64,000 nt of DNA from Nocardia jejuensis NBRC 103114 (GCF_001613145.1 NZ_BDBU01000032.1:62001-126000), one strand, 5' to 3'. Positions 42,711 through 51,936 are shown, counted from the stretch's first letter. Made by a program: numbers and translations. Notes: generated by a model not told the origin, from the letters alone.

Positions 42711-42728
42711 ACCAAGCAAATGCTTGGT
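42711..42728 (+). promoter_or_regulatory. KstR2 operator of kstR2
   Basis: ACCAAGCAAATGCTTGGT has 8-bp perfect arms around AA. Within it, AGCAAATGCTTGGT (42715-42728) matches AnCAAGnnCTTGnT with one mismatch (A for G). It implies autoregulation. Confidence 0.88.
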
Positions 42729-42730
42729 TG

Positions 42731-42736
42731 TATATT
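42731..42736 (+). promoter_or_regulatory. -10 element of kstR2, leaderless
   Basis: TATATT, then GGGGCG (6 nt), then GTG at 42743. It is a near-consensus -10 immediately after the operator. Confidence 0.75.
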
Positions 42737-42742
42737 GGGGCG

Positions 42743-43357
42743 GTGACCCCACCATCAGACCCGTCCAAATCGGCGCGACGCAACGAACTGCTCGGCCTGG
42801 CAGCCGGTCTGTTCGCCGAGCGTGGCCTACGCGCCACCACGGTCCGCGACATTGCGGACGCGGCGGGAATTCTATCGGGGAGTCTCTACCACCACTTCGA
42901 TTCCAAGGAAGCGATGGTGGACGAAATTCTGCGCAGCTTCCTGGACGACCTGTTCGGACACTACCGGGAGATCGTCGGCTCGGGCCTGCCGGCCCGCGAC
43001 ACCCTCGAGGCCCTGGTGATCGCCTCCTACGAATCGTTCGACCGTTCGCACGCCGCCGTGGCCATCTACCAGGCCGAAGCCAAACGTCTCAGCGGCACAC
43101 CGCGATTCGGCTACATCGACGAGTACAACAAGGAGTTCCGCGAGCTGTGGCACCAGGTGCTGACCACCGGCGTCGCCGACGGCAGTTTCCGCGCGGAACT
43201 CGATATCGAACTGGCCTACCGGTTCCTGCGCGACACCGTGTGGGTGTCGGTGCGCTGGTACCAGCCCGGCGGCCGGATCACCGTCGACAGCCTGGCCAAG
43301 CAGTACCTGACCATCGTCCTGGACGGGCTCACCGCGCCCGATCAGCGCAGCAGCTAG
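42743..43357 (+). CDS. kstR2: TetR-family repressor KstR2
   Basis: The 204-residue repressor of the HIP (rings C/D) genes has HTH region VRDIADAAGILSGSLYHHF at about 36-54, and its C-terminal domain binds HIP-CoA in the known protein. The GTG at 42743 lies 6 nt from TATATT and gives a family-sized protein; the in-frame extension to 42560 runs across the operator and hairpins. fadA6 follows 40 bp on. Confidence 0.94.
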   Translation: MTPPSDPSKSARRNELLGLAAGLFAERGLRATTVRDIADAAGILSGSLYHHFDSKEAMVDEILRSFLDDLFGHYREIVGSGLPARDTLEALVIASYESFDRSHAAVAIYQAEAKRLSGTPRFGYIDEYNKEFRELWHQVLTTGVADGSFRAELDIELAYRFLRDTVWVSVRWYQPGGRITVDSLAKQYLTIVLDGLTAPDQRSS

Positions 43358-43397
43358 CTCAACACAGCCCGGAAGCTTTCAGCAGTAGGAGTTTCAC

Positions 43398-44582
43398 ATG
43401 TCAGCACCGTCCCGCCGTCAGTACTCGCCCGTGCGTGAGGCGTATGTCATCGACGCCGTGCGCACGCCGGTCGGCAAGCGCGGCGGTTCGCTCGCCGGCG
43501 TGCACCCGGCCGATCTGGGTGCGGCGGCGCTGAAGGGACTCATGGGCCGCAGCACGCTGGACCCGAGGTTCGTCGACGACGTGGTCTTCGGTTGCTGCGA
43601 CACCATCGGCCCGCAGGCCGGAAACATCGCTCGCTCTTCGTGGTTGGCGGCCGGTTACCCGGAATCGGTGCCGGGCGTGACGGTGGACCGCCAGTGCGGA
43701 TCCTCGCAGCAGGCGATCTCCTTCGGCGCGCAGGCCATCATGTCCGGCACCGCCGAGGTGATCGTCGCGGGCGGCATCCAGAACATGAGCGCCATCCCGA
43801 TCTCCTCGGCCATGCTGGCTGGGCAGCAGTACGGCTTCGAGGGCCCGTTCGTGGGCGCGCACGGCTGGGACCACCGCTACGGCACCGGTGAAGTGTCGCA
43901 GTTCAATTCGGCGAACATGATCGCCGAGAAGTGGGACATCTCGCGCACCGATATGGAGGAGTGGGCGTTGCGCAGCAACGAGCGCGCCCGCAAGGCCATC
44001 GTCGACGGCAAGTTCGATCGCGAGATCGTCGCGGTCGGTGATTTCTGGATCGACGAGTGCCCGCGCGAGACCACCATGGAGAAGATGGCCGGGCTCAAGC
44101 CGCTGGCCGAGGGCAGCCGCATCACCGCCGCGGTCGCCAGCCAGATCTCCGACGGATCCGCGGCCACCCTGCTCGCCTCGGAGTGGGCGGTGCAGGAATA
44201 CGGCCTCACCCCGCGCGCTCGTATCCACCACGTGAGCGCACGCGGCGCGGACCCGATCATGATGCTCACCGCGCCGATCCCGGCCACCAAGTGGGCGCTG
44301 GAGAAGACCGGCCTGAGCATCGACGACATGGATGTCATCGAGATCAACGAGGCCTTCGCCTCGGTGGTGCTGGCCTGGCTGAAGGACACCGGCGCGAATC
44401 CGGACAAGGTCAACGTCAACGGCGGCGCGATCGCGCTGGGCCACCCCCTGGGCGCCACCGGCGCGAAGCTCTTCGCCTCGCTGCTCAACGAGCTGGAGCG
44501 GGTGAACGGTCGCTACGGCATGCTCACCATCTGTGAGGGCGGCGGCACGGCCAACGTCACCATCATCGAGCGCCTCGGCTGA
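43398..44582 (+). CDS. fadA6: Thiolase FadA6
   Basis: The 394-residue acetyl-CoA acyltransferase acts at the end of HIP breakdown. DRQCGSSQQ (nucleophilic Cys), NEAFASVV, GGAIALGHPLGATG (His) and ICEGGGTAN (second Cys) are all present. TAGGAG before the ATG sets the start. It is in one unit with kstR2, as Rv3557c-Rv3556c. Confidence 0.94.
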   Translation: MSAPSRRQYSPVREAYVIDAVRTPVGKRGGSLAGVHPADLGAAALKGLMGRSTLDPRFVDDVVFGCCDTIGPQAGNIARSSWLAAGYPESVPGVTVDRQCGSSQQAISFGAQAIMSGTAEVIVAGGIQNMSAIPISSAMLAGQQYGFEGPFVGAHGWDHRYGTGEVSQFNSANMIAEKWDISRTDMEEWALRSNERARKAIVDGKFDREIVAVGDFWIDECPRETTMEKMAGLKPLAEGSRITAAVASQISDGSAATLLASEWAVQEYGLTPRARIHHVSARGADPIMMLTAPIPATKWALEKTGLSIDDMDVIEINEAFASVVLAWLKDTGANPDKVNVNGGAIALGHPLGATGAKLFASLLNELERVNGRYGMLTICEGGGTANVTIIERLG

Positions 44583-44606
44583 AACCCGCTGCGCCGGTAG
44601 GCATTC

Positions 44607-44646
44607 GGAGCCGCACACCGTGAACGGTGTGCGGCTCCTGCTTTTT
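44607..44646 (+). terminator. Terminator after fadA6
   Basis: GGAGCCGCACACCG (44607-44620), TGAA loop, perfect complement to 44638, then TGCTTTTT. Confidence 0.9.
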
Positions 44647-44850
44647 CGGTCACCGCATCCGCCCGGATACCTTCCGGGCGGCCCGATCAGGGGGCGCGTC
44701 GTCCGCCCGAGGCCGCGACTCCGTCGGCCGTGCCCCACCGCCGTAGTCCCGTCCGCGACGAGAGCCCGGGCCGGGACTGCGGTGTCCGGGCGTTTGCCGG
44801 GATTACGATTGCCGGGATTGTCCCCATCCGAGGAGAAAGCGGGCGGCGAA

Positions 44851-46236
44851 ATGGATCTGGGTGTCCGCTGGAAACTGCACGGTGGGGACGGGCGTACGCC
44901 CGCGCCGGGCGCGGTGGTCGCGCCGGACGAGCGGTTGACGTGGCCGCGCACGCTCGGGCTCGGCGCGCAGCACGTGGTCGCCATGTTCGGGGCCAGTTTC
45001 GTGGCGCCCGTGCTGATGGGGCTGGACCCCAATCTGGCGATCATGATGTCCGGCGTCGCGACGATCGTGTTCCTGCTCGCCACCCGCGGCCGGGTGCCGA
45101 GCTATCTCGGTTGTTCGCTGTCGTTCGTCGGTGTGGCGGCGGTGATCCGGGCACAGGGCGGCGATAGCGCGACGGTTACCGGGGCCTGTCTGGCCGTGGG
45201 CGCGGTGCTGTTCCTGATCGGCCTGGCCGTGCAGAAGTTCGGGGCGCGAATCATTCACGCCGCCATGCCGCCGGTGGTGACCGGTGCGGTGGTGATGCTG
45301 ATCGGATTCAATCTGGCTCCGGTGACCGCCTCGACCTATTGGCCGCAGGACCAGTGGACGGCGCTGCTGGTCATGCTGTTCACCGGCCTCGGGGTGGTCG
45401 CGCTGCGTGGATTCTTCTCGCGCATAGCGATTTTCCTGGGCCTGGTGTTCGGCTACGGCCTCTCGTGGCTGCTCGATCGCGTGTTCGGCACGATCCATTC
45501 GGCGGACGGCACCGGCGCGGTGAGCGATCACTGGCGGCTGGATCTGTCCGGTGTGGCGCACGCGGAGTGGATCGGTCTGCCGCAATTACACGCGCCCTCG
45601 TTCGAATTCTCGGCGGTGCTGGTGGCGCTGCCGGTGGTGATCGCGCTGGTCGCGGAGAACGCCGGGCACGTGAAGGCGGTCGGTGAGATCACCGGCAGGT
45701 CGCTCGACGACAAGCTCGGCACCGCCATCGCCGCGGACGGTGCGGCCTCCATGCTCTCCACCGCGGTCGGCGGCCCGCCCAACACCACGTATTCGGAGAA
45801 CATCGGCGTCATGGCCGCCACCCGGGTCTATTCGACCGCGGCCTATTGGGCCGCAGCGGGTTTCGCGCTGCTGTTCGGTCTGTGCCCGAAGTTCGGCGCG
45901 GTGGTCGCGGCCATTCCCGGCGGCGTCCTGGGCGGCATCACGGTCATTCTCTACGGCATGATCGGCCTGCTCGGCGCGCAGATCTGGACCAATGCCGGAG
46001 TGGATCTGCGCAATCCGCTGAATCTGGTGCCCGCCGCCGCCGGTCTGATCATCGGCATCGGCAATGTCAGCATGAAGTTCACCGACTCCTTCACTCTCAG
46101 CGGGATCGCGCTGGGCACGGTGGTCGTCATCACCGGCTATCACGCCCTGCGACTGCTCGCTCCCGCGCACTTCAAGGTCTCCGAACCCCTGTTGGACGAG
46201 GGCACCTCCTCGTACGACGAGCACGATCAGCGCTGA
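44851..46236 (+). CDS. uraA: Nucleobase:cation symporter (uracil/xanthine permease)
   Basis: The 461-residue NCS2-family transporter has about 14 spans. AQHVVAMFGASFVAPVLMG, the central VALVAENAGHVKAVG (conserved Glu of the binding site) and GGPPNTTYSENIGVM are family signatures. The last points to uracil or another nucleobase. GAGGAGAAAG lies 16 nt before the ATG and GGGCGGCGAA nearer. It is not part of the steroid set. Confidence 0.9.
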   Translation: MDLGVRWKLHGGDGRTPAPGAVVAPDERLTWPRTLGLGAQHVVAMFGASFVAPVLMGLDPNLAIMMSGVATIVFLLATRGRVPSYLGCSLSFVGVAAVIRAQGGDSATVTGACLAVGAVLFLIGLAVQKFGARIIHAAMPPVVTGAVVMLIGFNLAPVTASTYWPQDQWTALLVMLFTGLGVVALRGFFSRIAIFLGLVFGYGLSWLLDRVFGTIHSADGTGAVSDHWRLDLSGVAHAEWIGLPQLHAPSFEFSAVLVALPVVIALVAENAGHVKAVGEITGRSLDDKLGTAIAADGAASMLSTAVGGPPNTTYSENIGVMAATRVYSTAAYWAAAGFALLFGLCPKFGAVVAAIPGGVLGGITVILYGMIGLLGAQIWTNAGVDLRNPLNLVPAAAGLIIGIGNVSMKFTDSFTLSGIALGTVVVITGYHALRLLAPAHFKVSEPLLDEGTSSYDEHDQR

Positions 46237-46270
46237 GAGTCGCGGGCGCTCGAGCCGAGATGCGCGACTC
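46237..46270. terminator. Possible bidirectional terminator
   Basis: GAGTCGCG (46237-46244) pairs with CGCGACTC (46263-46270), with a smaller nested GGC/GCC pair. It begins just after the permease stop and faces the converging phosphoesterase gene. Confidence 0.5.
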
Positions 46271-46385
46271 GATCGGATCGGCTTCGCTCTGCGCGCAGGG
46301 TGTTGCCCGTCAGGTTCGCGGTCGGTTCGTAGCGGGCGGGGCCGATCTGCGTCGGCCGGGGCGGTCGGCGGTGCCGGTGAGTCGC

Positions 46386-47255
46386 TCAGCCGGTTGCCGC
46401 GTCGCTGGCGGTATCGGCAAGTTGAACCTGAGAGTGGGGGAGCGGCAGCAGCATCCACGACTGGTCGACGATGTAGCTGGGATGGTGTGAGGCCTCCGGA
46501 TCCGCCGCCAGTCCCTCGACGCGGGTCCACCGATCACCGCCGCACGCGATGATGTCGGTATAGCGGTAGTGCAGGTGCCCGTGCACGAGCAGGGTCGGCC
46601 GCAGCGCCCACACCAGCCGCTGGATGCGGTCCTGGTTCGGGAAGCACTCGGGCTTGTTCTTGCGGTTGAACTTCGGCTCGGTGGCACGCGGTTTGTCGTG
46701 TGTCAGAAGCACTTCCACCGGCGAGCTGTTCGCCTCGAGCAGGTCGGTCAGCTCGTTGTCGGTCATCTCCTCCTCCGGGAACCAGAGCATTCCCGAGGTG
46801 GCGGGCCGGCGTCTCGAACCGTAGCCGCGCCGCTTCTCGGCCTGCTCCTGCTTGCGCGCCTCCCGGGCGAGCCGCCAGCCCTTGTCGGTGGAGCGCGCAC
46901 CGCCGAAGGCGGCGAAAGTGGTTCCGTCCCACGACCATCGGTGCCCGCGAGGCGCGTACCGCACGTGCTTGCGGCACATCAGGAAGCCCTCGTCGTCCGG
47001 CTTGCCGTCGTACATCTCGTGCAGCAGCGAGCTCTTGTCGTGATTGCCGTCCAGGAAGTAGACCGTCACCCCGGCCCGGCGGGCCGCCTTGTTCACCACG
47101 TCGAAGTACCGCCGTCCCGACGGCATGTGCTCCCAGGCTCCGAAATCGCCCACCACGAACATCCGTGCACAGTCGTGACGTGCGGCCATCTGCACCATGG
47201 CCAGGGCATGACTGCTGTTGCCATGTAGATCTCCGACAATCAAGACATTCCCCAT
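46386..47255 (-). CDS. Calcineurin-like metallophosphoesterase
   Basis: 289 residues. The metal-binding motifs in order are GDLHGN, GDFGAWE, GNHDK, LTHDKP and HGHLHYRY, defining a two-metal phosphoesterase. A Lys/Arg-rich insert (ARKQEQAEKRRGYGSRRR) lies mid-protein. The substrate is unknown. ATG 47255 directly precedes the first motif. Confidence 0.9.
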   Translation of the reverse strand: MGNVLIVGDLHGNSSHALAMVQMAARHDCARMFVVGDFGAWEHMPSGRRYFDVVNKAARRAGVTVYFLDGNHDKSSLLHEMYDGKPDDEGFLMCRKHVRYAPRGHRWSWDGTTFAAFGGARSTDKGWRLAREARKQEQAEKRRGYGSRRRPATSGMLWFPEEEMTDNELTDLLEANSSPVEVLLTHDKPRATEPKFNRKNKPECFPNQDRIQRLVWALRPTLLVHGHLHYRYTDIIACGGDRWTRVEGLAADPEASHHPSYIVDQSWMLLPLPHSQVQLADTASDAATG

Positions 47256-47326
47256 CGCCACATGGTCGCAGTCCGATGGCCGGAAGGCACGCACAATACC
47301 GTCGTGCCGGATCCGAATGCCCTGAT

Positions 47327-47332
47327 TAGGCT
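47327..47332 (+). promoter_or_regulatory. -10 element of leaderless SDR gene
   Basis: TAGGCT then seven bases then ATG 47340. No ribosome site is visible. Confidence 0.45.
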
Positions 47333-47339
47333 GCCGGTC

Positions 47340-48173
47340 ATGAGATCTGTTCTGGTTACCGGCGCGGCACGCGGAATCGGCAGGGCGATATGCCTGCGCC
47401 TGGCCCGGCAGGGCTGGACCGTCTACGCCGGGGTTCGCAAGCTGTCCGATGCGGATGCCCTGGTGGCCGAGGCCCCCACCATCGTCCCGATCGTCCTCGA
47501 CGTCACCGACGCCGAGCACATCGCCGCCCTCGACGAGGTTCTGCCCGCAGACCTCTACGCGGTCGTGAACAATGCCGGAATCGTCGCCGACGGTCCCGTC
47601 GAACTCCTGGATCTGGATGTGGTCCGCCAGGAGTTCGAGGTCAATGTCTTCGGTGCGCTGGCGGTCACCCAGGCGGTGCTGCCGCGCCTGCGCGCATCCA
47701 CGGGCAGGGTCGTGTTCATCTCGTCGCTGTCGGGCCGCATCTCCACGCCGGGCACCGGTGCTTACAACTCCTCGAAGTACGCGCTCGAGGGGCTGGTGGA
47801 CGCGCTGCGAGTAGAACTGCGCCCCTGGCGGATTCGTACCTCGCTGATCGAGCCGGGGCCGATCGCGACCGACATGTGGTCCGACGCCGTCGATATGGTC
47901 GATCGCACCACCGCGGGCCTGACCGATGCCCAGCGTGACCTCTACGGCGGCCATCTGGCCGGTATGCGCAAGGTGGCCACACAGGTCCAGCGCATCGCCG
48001 CCCCGGTCGAGTCGGTAGTCGCCGAGGTGGAGAAAGCGCTGACGTCCTCGCGTCCCAAGGCTCGCTACGTGGTCGGCATCGTCAACAAGGTGCAGGCGCT
48101 GAGCACCCAGTTCACCCCGACCCCGGTGCTGGACGCGATCTTCGCGCTGGCCACGGGTATCCGCCGCAAGTAG
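47340..48173 (+). CDS. Short-chain dehydrogenase/reductase
   Basis: The 277-residue SDR has VTGAARGIGRAICLRLA, NNAGIVADGP, the catalytic Ser in FISSLSGRIS and the Tyr/Lys in YNSSKYALEG. EPGPIATDMW and a C-terminal helix follow. It resembles SDRs that act on retinol, steroids or fatty acyl groups. It lies between steroid operons but has no KstR or KstR2 site, so its role is open. It converges with ipdC across a terminator. Confidence 0.88.
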   Translation: MRSVLVTGAARGIGRAICLRLARQGWTVYAGVRKLSDADALVAEAPTIVPIVLDVTDAEHIAALDEVLPADLYAVVNNAGIVADGPVELLDLDVVRQEFEVNVFGALAVTQAVLPRLRASTGRVVFISSLSGRISTPGTGAYNSSKYALEGLVDALRVELRPWRIRTSLIEPGPIATDMWSDAVDMVDRTTAGLTDAQRDLYGGHLAGMRKVATQVQRIAAPVESVVAEVEKALTSSRPKARYVVGIVNKVQALSTQFTPTPVLDAIFALATGIRRK

Positions 48174-48191
48174 CCGCGCCGCGCGCACGAA

Positions 48192-48225
48192 GGCCGCCCC
48201 CGGGCGAGAGGTTCCGGGGGCGGCC
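48192..48225. terminator. Bidirectional terminator between SDR gene and ipdC
   Basis: GGCCGCCCCCGG (48192-48203) pairs perfectly with 48214-48225, 10-nt loop. Confidence 0.85.
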
Positions 48226-48361
48226 AGTGCGCTTCCGCAGCGAGTGCGGAGACGCAACGGATCGGTGGGTGTCCGATCCGTTCGATGCGCGGCCGATCGT
48301 GTCGGGCCGCGCAGTTCGGGACGCCGCGGGCATCGAGCCCGCGGCGTGGAGGGAGGGCGTA

Positions 48362-49444
48362 TCAGGCGGTGGCGGTATCGCTCACGCGGTAGGTGGCGAG
48401 ACTGTCGATGCGCGCGACGGCGTCGGTGATGATGCGGTCGATCAGGTCCTGCACGGTGGGCAGGTCTTCGATGATGCCCGCGACCTGACCGGAGGCGAGC
48501 ACACCCGCGTGGGTATTGCCCTCCACCAGACCGGCTTTGAGCAGCATCGGAGTGTTGGCGGCCATGATCACCTGGGACCAGGTCAGGTCCTTGTGCTTGC
48601 GCATGGCGAGGCCGTCCTTGACCAGGGTGGTCCACTTCATGCCGGTCATGCCCTTGAACTTCAGCGCATTGGACGCGGCCGCGGCGAATCCGCGTGCCCG
48701 GCCGGAGTTTTCGAGCTTCTGCACCAGTTCGGTGTTGAGCACCCGGTGCGGCATGCCGTCGACCTTGGTGGACACGACCGTGTCCTGCAGGCCGCGCGCC
48801 AGGTACTCCCGCTTCACCGCCTCCGGGACGCTGCTCTCCTGGGTGAGCAGGAAGCGGGTTCCCATCGCGACCCCGGCCGCGCCGTAGGACAGCGCGGCGG
48901 CCAGGCCACGGCCGTCGAAGAAGCCGCCACCGGCCACGACCGGGATGTCCACGGCGTCCAGCACCGACGGGAGCAGCAGGGTGGTCGCGACGGAACCGGT
49001 GTGGCCACCGCCCTCACCGCCCTGCACGATCACCGCGTCCGCACCCCAGGCCGCGACCTTCACCGCGTGCTTGGCCGCACCGATCGACGGAACCACCACC
49101 ACGCCATTGTCTTTCAGGCGCGCGATGAGTTCCTTCTTGGGCGCGAGCGCGAAGGACGCGACCTTCACCCCTTCGCGAATGAGCAGTTCGATGCGCTCGG
49201 GAGCATCGAAGCCGTCGGCCCGGATGTTCACGCCGAACGGCTTGTCCGTCTGTGACTTGGTCTTGGCGATGGCCACTTCGAGTTCTTCGAAGGTCATCGT
49301 GGCCGAGGCCAGAATGCCGAGGCCGCCCGCGTTTGCGGTGGCCGCGACCAGGCCGGGACCGGCCACCCAGCCCATGCCGGTCTGCACGATCGGGTGCTCG
49401 ATGCCGACCAGCTCGGTCAGCGAGGTCTTCAGCCGAGCGCTCAT
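48362..49444 (-). CDS. ipdC: IpdC, nitronate-monooxygenase-fold flavoprotein
   Basis: The 360-residue FMN-binding TIM barrel of the nitronate monooxygenase/2-nitropropane dioxygenase family has HPIVQTGMGWVAGPGLV, VQGGEGGGHTG and AGGGFFDGRGLAAAL (FMN phosphate). IpdC (Rv3553) is required for breakdown of the last two rings; it is thought to oxidise a bicyclic CoA ester before ring opening. Its ATG overlaps the ipdB stop by 4 bp. Confidence 0.93.
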   Translation of the reverse strand: MSARLKTSLTELVGIEHPIVQTGMGWVAGPGLVAATANAGGLGILASATMTFEELEVAIAKTKSQTDKPFGVNIRADGFDAPERIELLIREGVKVASFALAPKKELIARLKDNGVVVVPSIGAAKHAVKVAAWGADAVIVQGGEGGGHTGSVATTLLLPSVLDAVDIPVVAGGGFFDGRGLAAALSYGAAGVAMGTRFLLTQESSVPEAVKREYLARGLQDTVVSTKVDGMPHRVLNTELVQKLENSGRARGFAAAASNALKFKGMTGMKWTTLVKDGLAMRKHKDLTWSQVIMAANTPMLLKAGLVEGNTHAGVLASGQVAGIIEDLPTVQDLIDRIITDAVARIDSLATYRVSDTATA

Positions 49445-50214
49445 GAGGTGACTTCCTTCTCACGGAAACCCTTGGGATCCAGCACGGTACGAATGATCCG
49501 CAGCTCTTCCTCGGTCGGCTGCCGGGTCTCGCCCGCCTCCGCGAGACCGGCGATCTCGAAGGAGGTGTTCTCGGCGACCTCGTCGGCGCTCACGCCCGGA
49601 TGCAGCGACAGCGCGCGCAGGGTGTGCTCGGGTCCGCCGAAGTCGAAGACGCCCAGGTTCGACACCACGCGGTGCAGGTGGTGGAACCGGAACGCCGGAT
49701 TCTCGGGATCGATCTTGTCGTAACCGATTCCGGAGACGATGTCGACCTGATCCACGAACACCCGCTTGTTGTGCTTGGGCACGAAGTAGCTGGTGGCGTG
49801 GTTGATGGTGTTGCCCGGTGCGCCGCGCACGCCGAACATCTGGCGCGAAGGCTGTTGCAGCGCACCGAAAGCCGACAGGTTCTGATTGCCGAACCGGTCG
49901 ATCTGGTTGGCGCCCATGACCACGTGGCGACGCCCCGAGGCGACCACGTCGAACACCCGCGAGAACGGAATCCAGCCCTCGATGGGAGCCTTGCCGCCGA
50001 TCGGCGGCACCTCGGCGAACAGCAGCGCCTCGCCGTCGGACAGCAGCAGATCCGGCTCGAAGGTCAATCGCGCCAGTCGCGCGCCGATGGTGGTGACGGT
50101 CGACATCGGGCTGGCCATGATCTCGCCCGCGCCACGGAAGATTTCGGCCGCGGCGACGACGCAGGTCTCGGCCCGCGTCACGGTGGTGGTGTCGTTCGTA
50201 CCTTCAGCACTCAT
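49441..50214 (-). CDS. ipdB: IpdB, beta subunit of the COCHEA-CoA ring hydrolase
   Basis: The 257-residue CoA-transferase-family I beta-type subunit has TCVVAAAEIFRGAGEIMASP and GANQIDRFGNQNLS. IpdAB is a heteromer that opens the last carbocyclic ring by hydrolysis rather than transferring CoA. The ATG at 50214 shares one base with the ipdA stop (TAATG). A longer reading to 50775 overlaps ipdA and is rejected. Confidence 0.93.
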   Translation of the reverse strand: MSAEGTNDTTTVTRAETCVVAAAEIFRGAGEIMASPMSTVTTIGARLARLTFEPDLLLSDGEALLFAEVPPIGGKAPIEGWIPFSRVFDVVASGRRHVVMGANQIDRFGNQNLSAFGALQQPSRQMFGVRGAPGNTINHATSYFVPKHNKRVFVDQVDIVSGIGYDKIDPENPAFRFHHLHRVVSNLGVFDFGGPEHTLRALSLHPGVSADEVAENTSFEIAGLAEAGETRQPTEEELRIIRTVLDPKGFREKEVTS

Positions 50215-51092
50215 TACTTCTGCTCCTCGGCGAAAGCGCGGACGGCGGCCTGGTAGTCGTCCTCGGACACGTCCAGGTAGGTCGCCTTGAACTCGGCCCA
50301 CGCCTCGGGCGTCTTGGCCGCCTCGACGTAGTGGCGCTGGAACTTCTCGTCGCGGCCGTAACCACCGGCGAAGGTGAAGTGCGCGCCGCCCGGGGCCTCG
50401 ACCACGCCGTCGACCATCATGCGATTGAGGATGATCGCCTGCTGCGGAACGGCTTTCACCAGCTCGTCGGTGTCGACCAGGCGATCGACCGAGAGGTAGC
50501 GGCGCTCGGCGGCCAGCGAGTACAGATCGTCGAAGTAGGGATCGACGCCGGTGTACGCGGCATTGCCGTGCTTGTCGCCCAGATCCAGGTGCACGAAGGA
50601 GGCGTCCAGGTTCAGCGCGGGCATGGCGATCAGGGTTTCGGTGCGACCATCGGCGTCCGGGTACGGGGACGGCACGGTCTTCAGCTCGCCCTCCCAGAAA
50701 TCGACCACGGCCGAACCCAATCCGGCCCGGATCGGCAGGAACGGCAGGCGGGCGGCGGCGGCCTGCAGGCCGCACTTCACCATGCCCTCGTCCATCTCGC
50801 GCACGGTGATCTCACCGTTGGTGCGGGCCTTGGAGAACCACGGGTCGTAGAACGGCGCGGAATCCAGGGATACGAAGCCGTAGTACGCCTTTCGCACCTT
50901 GCCGGCCGAGCAGAGCAGCCCGAGGTCCGGTCCGCCGTAGGAGACGACCGTCAGATCCTCGAGGTCGGAACGGAGAATGGCGCGCACGAAGGCGAGCGGC
51001 TTGCGCCGCGAACCCCAGCCGCCGATGCCGATGGTCATACCGCTGCGGAGCTCACCGACGACCTCGTCGAGGCTCATTCGCTTGTCGCGCAT
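50214..51092 (-). CDS. ipdA: IpdA, alpha subunit of the COCHEA-CoA ring hydrolase
   Basis: The 292-residue CoA-transferase-family I alpha-type subunit has LRSGMTIGIGGWGSRRKP (glycine-rich CoA loop), VSYGGPDLGLL and LDLGDKHGNAAYTG. It is partner of IpdB, stoichiometric by gene coupling. It starts 6 bp after the echA20 stop. Confidence 0.93.
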   Translation of the reverse strand: MRDKRMSLDEVVGELRSGMTIGIGGWGSRRKPLAFVRAILRSDLEDLTVVSYGGPDLGLLCSAGKVRKAYYGFVSLDSAPFYDPWFSKARTNGEITVREMDEGMVKCGLQAAAARLPFLPIRAGLGSAVVDFWEGELKTVPSPYPDADGRTETLIAMPALNLDASFVHLDLGDKHGNAAYTGVDPYFDDLYSLAAERRYLSVDRLVDTDELVKAVPQQAIILNRMMVDGVVEAPGGAHFTFAGGYGRDEKFQRHYVEAAKTPEAWAEFKATYLDVSEDDYQAAVRAFAEEQK

Positions 51093-51098
51093 GAGTTC

Positions 51099-51878
51099 TT
51101 ACGCCCCCTTCTGCTGTGCTGATTTTTTCTGCGCGGCCAGGTCGTCATCGAACCGGGCGCGAATCTCGTCGGCCACACCGGCGAGGTTGAGCTCCATGGT
51201 GAAGCCCTGCTCGAACCGGTAGGACTTGTGCACGTCCTGCACGTCGATGCCGTTGAGCGCCTTCTTGGCGGCGCGGATGACGCGGCCGTCCTTGTTGGCG
51301 ATGTTCTTGGCGACTTCCATTGCGGCGGCGTCGAGTTCGGCCCGCGGCACCACCTTGAACACCGACCCGTAGTGGTGCAGCTGCTGCGCGGTGAGCGTGC
51401 CCGCGGTGTAGAACATGGTCCGCATCAGGTGCTGGGGGACCAGGCGTGAGAGATGGGTGGCCGCACCGAGCGCGCCGCGGTCGACCTCGGGGAGGCCGAA
51501 GGTCGCGTCGTCGGAGGCGATGATGACGTCGGAATTGCCGACCAGGCCGATGCCGCCGCCGAGGCAGAAGCCGTTCACGGCGGTCACCACGGGGACCTCG
51601 CAGTCGTAGACCGCGGCGAACGCGGCGAAGCAGCCGTGGTTCGCGCGGATCAGCGCCGTGTGCCCGACGTCCGCGTTCATCTCCTTGATGTCCACGCCCG
51701 CGTTGAAGCCGCGGCCCTCCGCGCGCAGCACGACCACGCGGGTGCCGGGATCGCGACCGGCTTCGCGTACCGCGTCGGCGAGGGCGAACCAGCCGTCGGA
51801 CGGCAGCGCGTTGACCGGTGGGTAGTCGACAGTGACGACTTCGACGCCGTCGGTTTCGGTGTGACGGATGATCCCCAT
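51099..51878 (-). CDS. echA20: Crotonase-fold ring hydrolase EchA20
   Basis: The 259-residue crotonase superfamily enzyme (Rv3550 counterpart) hydrolyses a ring of the HIP-derived bicyclic CoA ester. EGRGFNAGVDIKEMNAD and GFCLGGGIGLVGNSD form the oxyanion hole, and FGLPEVDRGALGAATHLSRLVP follows. GAAGGAGG before the ATG at 51878 decides against the longer reading to 51923, which runs toward the operator. It is first gene of echA20-ipdA-ipdB-ipdC. Confidence 0.93.
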   Translation of the reverse strand: MGIIRHTETDGVEVVTVDYPPVNALPSDGWFALADAVREAGRDPGTRVVVLRAEGRGFNAGVDIKEMNADVGHTALIRANHGCFAAFAAVYDCEVPVVTAVNGFCLGGGIGLVGNSDVIIASDDATFGLPEVDRGALGAATHLSRLVPQHLMRTMFYTAGTLTAQQLHHYGSVFKVVPRAELDAAAMEVAKNIANKDGRVIRAAKKALNGIDVQDVHKSYRFEQGFTMELNLAGVADEIRARFDDDLAAQKKSAQQKGA

Positions 51879-51922
51879 CGCGCCTCCTTCGAGTGGTAGA
51901 GCTGCCCATCGTTGGCAAAACA

Positions 51923-51936
51923 AGCAAGTGCTTGGT
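51923..51936. promoter_or_regulatory. KstR2 operator, echA20/SDR intergenic
   Basis: AGCAAGTGCTTGGT, an exact match to AnCAAGnnCTTGnT and identical to the site at fadD3/fadE30. It lies between divergent echA20 (51878) and the SDR start (51948). Confidence 0.93.
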
